Source: Dromaius novaehollandiae
Lineage: Eukaryota > Chordata > Aves > Casuariiformes > Dromaiidae
Reading direction: 5' to 3'
NCBI RefSeq assembly: GCF_036370855.1
Contig: NC_088130.1
Location: 13,359,543 to 13,423,542 of the forward strand
DNA: 64,000 nucleotides
Position 1 is the first letter of the stretch. The number at the start of each line of letters is the position of its first letter. Positions 60,670 to 64,000 of the stretch are shown here, one piece after another. The notes beneath the pieces were generated by a model. The model was not told the origin of the DNA. It ran no database searches and saw nothing but the letters and a program-made list of their open reading frames with translations. The position numbers and the translations under genes were made by a program.

Positions 60670-62736
60670 ACCAGTGCATGCAGCGTGGGGAATAAACAGG
60701 AGGAATTAGAGATCTGTGTGCAGTCACAGGGCTATGATCTCACTGAGATTACGGAGACATGGCAGCATTCCAGACATGAGCTATCCCACCATGGATGGCT
60801 ACAGGTCCTTTAGGAAGGACAGGTCAGGAAGTTGAGGAGGAGGAGTTACCCTTTATGTGAGAGAGCAACTGGAATGGATGGAGCTCTGCCTAGGGGTGGA
60901 CGATGAGTGGGTCAAGAGCTTATGGATAAGGATTAAGGGGCAGACTAACATGGCTGACACTGTTGTGGGCATTTGCTACAGGCCACCTGATCAGGAAGAG
61001 GGAGTTGATGAGGCCTTCTACAGACAGGTAGAAGTAGCCTCACAATCACAGGCCCTGGTTTTCATGGGGGACTTTAACCAACCTGATATCTGCTGGAGGA
61101 ACAACATAGCAAGGCACAAATAATCCAGGAGGTTCCTGGAGAGCATTGATGATAACTTTCTGACGCAGGTGATGGAGGAACTAATGAGGAGAGGTGTGCT
61201 GCTGGACCTTGTACTAACAAATAAGGAAAGGCTGGTTGGAGATGTGAAGGCTGGGGGCAGCCTTGGCTGCAATGACCATGAGATGGCAGAGTTTTGAGGA
61301 TCCCATGAGAAGGGAGCAGGGCAAAAAGTAGGATCACAACCCTGGACTTGAGAGTAAACTTTGGCCTCTTCAGGGACCTTCTTGGGAGAATCCCATGGGA
61401 TAGGGCCCTAGAAGGAGGAGGCATCCAAGAGAGTTGGTTAGTATTCAAGGATCACCTCTTCCAAGCTCAAGAATGGTGCATCCCAATGAGCAAGAAGTTG
61501 AGTATGGATGAACAAGGAGCTCCTGGCAAAACTCAAACATAAGCAGGAAGTGGACAGAAGGTGGGAAGCAGGGACTGGCCACTTGGGAGAGATATAGGGA
61601 TGTCATGCAGGGATGGGACTAGGAATGCCAAGACCCATTTAGAGTTTAATCTGGCAAGGGATGTCAAAGACAGCAAGAAGGGCTTTTTTGAATACATCAG
61701 CAGCAGAAGGAAGACTAGGGAAAATGTGGGCCCACTGCTAAATGGGGCAGGGGCCTTAGTGACAAAAGATATAGAAAAGGCAGAGATACTGAATGCCTTA
61801 TTTGTTTCAGTCTTTACTGTCAAGATTGGTGCTCAGGAATTCCAGACCCTGGAGACCAGGGAGAAAGTCTGGAGAAATGAAGACTTTCCCTTGGTGGAAG
61901 GGGATCGGGTTAGAAGACGTTTAAGCAAACTTGATATCCACAAGTCCATGGGCCCTGATGGCATGCACCAATGAGTGCTGAGGGAGCTGATGGACGTCAT
62001 TGCTAGGCCAATCTCAATTGTCTTTGAAAGGTCGTGGTGATCAAGAGAAGTGCCTGAGGGCTGGAAGAAGGATGATGTCAGTCCAGCCTTCAAATAAGGC
62101 AAGAAGGAGGATCCAGGGAACTACAAGCCAGTCAGCCTCACCTCCATCCCTGAAAAGGTGATGGAGCAGTTCATCCTGGATGCCATTTCCAAGCATATGA
62201 AGGATAAGAAGGTGATCAGGAGTAGTCAGTGTGGATTCACAAAGGGGAAATCATGCTTAACTGACTTGGTTGCCTTCTATGATGGAATGACTGGCTGGGT
62301 GGATGAGGAGAGAGCAGTGGATTTTGTCTACCTTGACTTCAGTAAGGCTTCTGACGCTGTCTCCTGTAATGTCCTCATAGGCAAGCTGAGAAAGTATGGG
62401 TTGGATGAGTGGACAATGAGGTGGATTGAGAACTAGCTGAATGGCAGAGCTCAGAGGGTTGTGATCAGCGGAGCAGAGTCTAGGTGGAGGCCTGTAGCTA
62501 GTGGTGTCCCCCAGGGGTCAATACTGGGTCCAATCTTGTTCAGCTTAATCATCAGTGACCTGGATGAAGGGACTGAGTGCACCCTCAGCAAGTTGGGTGG
62601 TGCTACAAAACTGGGAGGAGTGGCTGATACACCAGAGGGCTGTGCTGCCATTCAGAGGGACCTTGACAGGCTGGAGAGATGGGCAGAGAGGAACCTCGTG
62701 GAGTTCAGCAAAGGGAAGTGCAGAGTCCTGCACTGA
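60670..62736 (+). pseudogene. CR1 ORF2 remnant (endonuclease and reverse transcriptase)
   Basis: The APE-type endonuclease is visible in pieces: the TSACSVGNKQEEL start, ICYRPPDQEEGVDEAFY, and VFMGDFNQPDICW. RT blocks follow: MGPDGMH, then NYKPVSLTSIPEKVMEQ, VDFVYLDFSKASDAV and [10 protein letters not shown]. The catalytic FADD position now reads LGGATKLGG, so the active site is lost. Stop codons between segments (for example near 61123, 61972 and 62434) confirm it is dead. Confidence 0.9.
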
Positions 62737-63933
62737 GGGAGGAAGAACCCCAGGCACCAGTACAGACTGGGGGCTGACCTGCTGGAAGGTAGCTGTGCAG
62801 AGAACCTGGGAGTCCTGGTAGATGACAATAACAGTGAGCCAGCAATGTGCCCTCGTGGCCAAGAAGGCCAATGGTATCCTGGGTTGCATTAGGCAGAGCA
62901 TTGCCAGCAGGTTGAGGGAGGTGATCCTGCCCCTCTACTCAGCCCTGGTGAGGCTGTATCTGGAGTACTGTGTCCAGTGCTGGGCTCTCCAGTACAAGAG
63001 AGACATGGCGCTACTGGAGTGAGTCCAGCGGAGGGCTACTAAGATGACGAAGGGACTGAAGCATCTCTCATATGAGGAGAGGCTGAGAGAGCTGGGACTG
63101 TTCAGCTTGGAAAACAGAAGACTGAGGAGGGGGCTTATCAATGTGAAGGGAAGGTGTAGAGAGGATGGGGCCAGACTCTTCAGTGGTGCCCAGCAATAGG
63201 ACGAGAGGCAAGGGGCACAAACTGAAACACAGGAAGGTCCATCTGAATGTAAGGAAAAACTTCTTTACTGTGAGGGTAACAGAGCATGCAAACAGGTTGC
63301 CTGGAGAGGTTATGGAGTCTCCTTCCTTGGAGATATTCAAAAACTGTCTGGATAGGGTCCTGGGCAATGTGCTCTAGGTGACCCTGCTTGAGCCAGGGGG
63401 GTTGGACTAGACAATCTCCAGAGGTTCCTTCCAACCTCAGCTGTTCTGTGATTCTGTGAATAGTTTTAACAGTGTATCTTTGAGCTCTTATTATCTGACC
63501 TGCTACTTAGAGCGTATAGCTCTTTAACTGTCACTTCCCCTTTCTTCAGGATGACCTGTAGTTCTAGGACCCTGTTAAAGAGAACAGAGTTACTGCCACT
63601 TTTTTTCTTGATTTGACACTTCTTAATTTAGGAGACCAGGCCTGTAGCTTTTCTTTACTAATAATTTTCCACTAAACTTCTTGGAGTTTACCTGTTACAG
63701 GACTGCCAAAAGGAGGAAAAGACAAATTTTCTGAATAAAGAAATTACCAATAGCTGTTGCTTTGAGAATTCTTCAATTTTAGTTAGAAAAGGTGTGTTTA
63801 AAAAAAAAAAAAAAACAACTGAGGCACAGTTCAGCTCCTCCTTTCTCTCACTTTTTGAAAGTCAGCTCAAGAGAAGAGAGAAGAATGGAGAGAGAGACGT
63901 GACAGATGATGTTCCCTGGATTCCAAGTTTCTT

Positions 63934-63935
63934 GG

Positions 63936-64000
<65 letters not shown>
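63934..64000. repeat. (GTT)n microsatellite, at least 22 units, runs off the window
   Basis: A perfect GTT repeat from 63934 to the end of the window, within the ABHD17B intron. Its full length is not visible. Confidence 0.98.

Larger units (their letters stand above)
59890..63459 (+). mobile_element. Long CR1 LINE, 5'-truncated, decayed
   Basis: About 3.6 kb, in the sense orientation of ABHD17B. It contains part of ORF1 with the esterase domain, then ORF2 with endonuclease and reverse transcriptase, and a 3' UTR ending ttctgtgattctgtg at 63459. Numerous stops and frame changes are present. A short duplicated stretch (atatcaaagatatcaat, around 59870-59897) sits at the 5' junction. Confidence 0.93.
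54277..64000 (+). other. ABHD17B intron after the first coding exon (partial)
   Basis: Begins GTAAGA and runs past the window end. It contains a C13 run (55972-55984), a T-rich run near 56200 and a long CR1 (59890-63459), and ends in a (GTT)n repeat. I searched by eye for the next exon, which should carry the GQSIG nucleophile motif, and did not find it. The stretches 54277-59889 and 63460-63933 hold nothing else I can name. Confidence 0.7.

Noticed and set aside
62822-63377. + strand frames after the CR1 RT region
   Set aside because: They are the end of CR1 ORF2 and its 3' UTR, not separate genes.
63934-64000. (GTT)n considered as a CRISPR-like or structured array
   Set aside because: It is a plain trinucleotide microsatellite without spacers.

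Overview
This is vertebrate nuclear DNA, almost certainly from a bird. Three signs support that. CR1 LINEs are present, with the octamer-type 3' end and an esterase-bearing ORF1. An ALV-like endogenous retrovirus encodes an Env with a disulfide-flanked internal fusion loop. The C9orf85-ABHD17B gene pair is head to head, a block of human 9q21 genes that is Z-linked in chicken. The species cannot be named from the sequence alone.

Layout. 1-3368: 3' part of an alpharetrovirus-like provirus on the + strand (broken pol, broken env, 3' LTR). 3369-15412: mostly featureless AT-rich DNA, with an old CR1 fragment and one unidentified putative terminal exon (7546-7768). 15413-22843: a complete but defective gammaretrovirus-like provirus on the - strand, with two apparently identical 676-bp LTRs and a 4-bp target duplication. 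29831-47348: the C9orf85 ortholog on the - strand in four coding exons. Its second intron carries a CR1 fragment (antisense to the gene) and a third provirus (32996-38367, same strand as the gene, serine-tRNA-type primer site). About 47090-48340: a CpG island serving as a bidirectional promoter. 48075-64000: ABHD17B on the + strand. Its first coding exon (53810-54276) is intact; the later exons lie beyond the window. A 3.6-kb CR1 sits in the following intron, and the window ends inside a (GTT)n microsatellite.

Main points. (1) Exon 1 of C9orf85 keeps its length and reading frame but has two in-frame TAG codons with no downstream in-frame Met before the conserved domain. The gene may be inactivated in this genome, or this may be a degenerate (for example sex-linked) copy. 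(2) The gamma-type provirus looks very young by its LTRs. Even so, its reverse-transcriptase core is deleted and replaced by an A-rich patch, and its three frameshifts each lie in a 7-8 nt homopolymer. That points to trans-mobilised defective RNA, residual assembly errors, or both. (3) The third provirus combines a coiled-coil gag, a retroviral protease, a truncated integrase and a gamma-type Env, with no room for a reverse transcriptase. No CRISPR, tRNA or rRNA features were seen.
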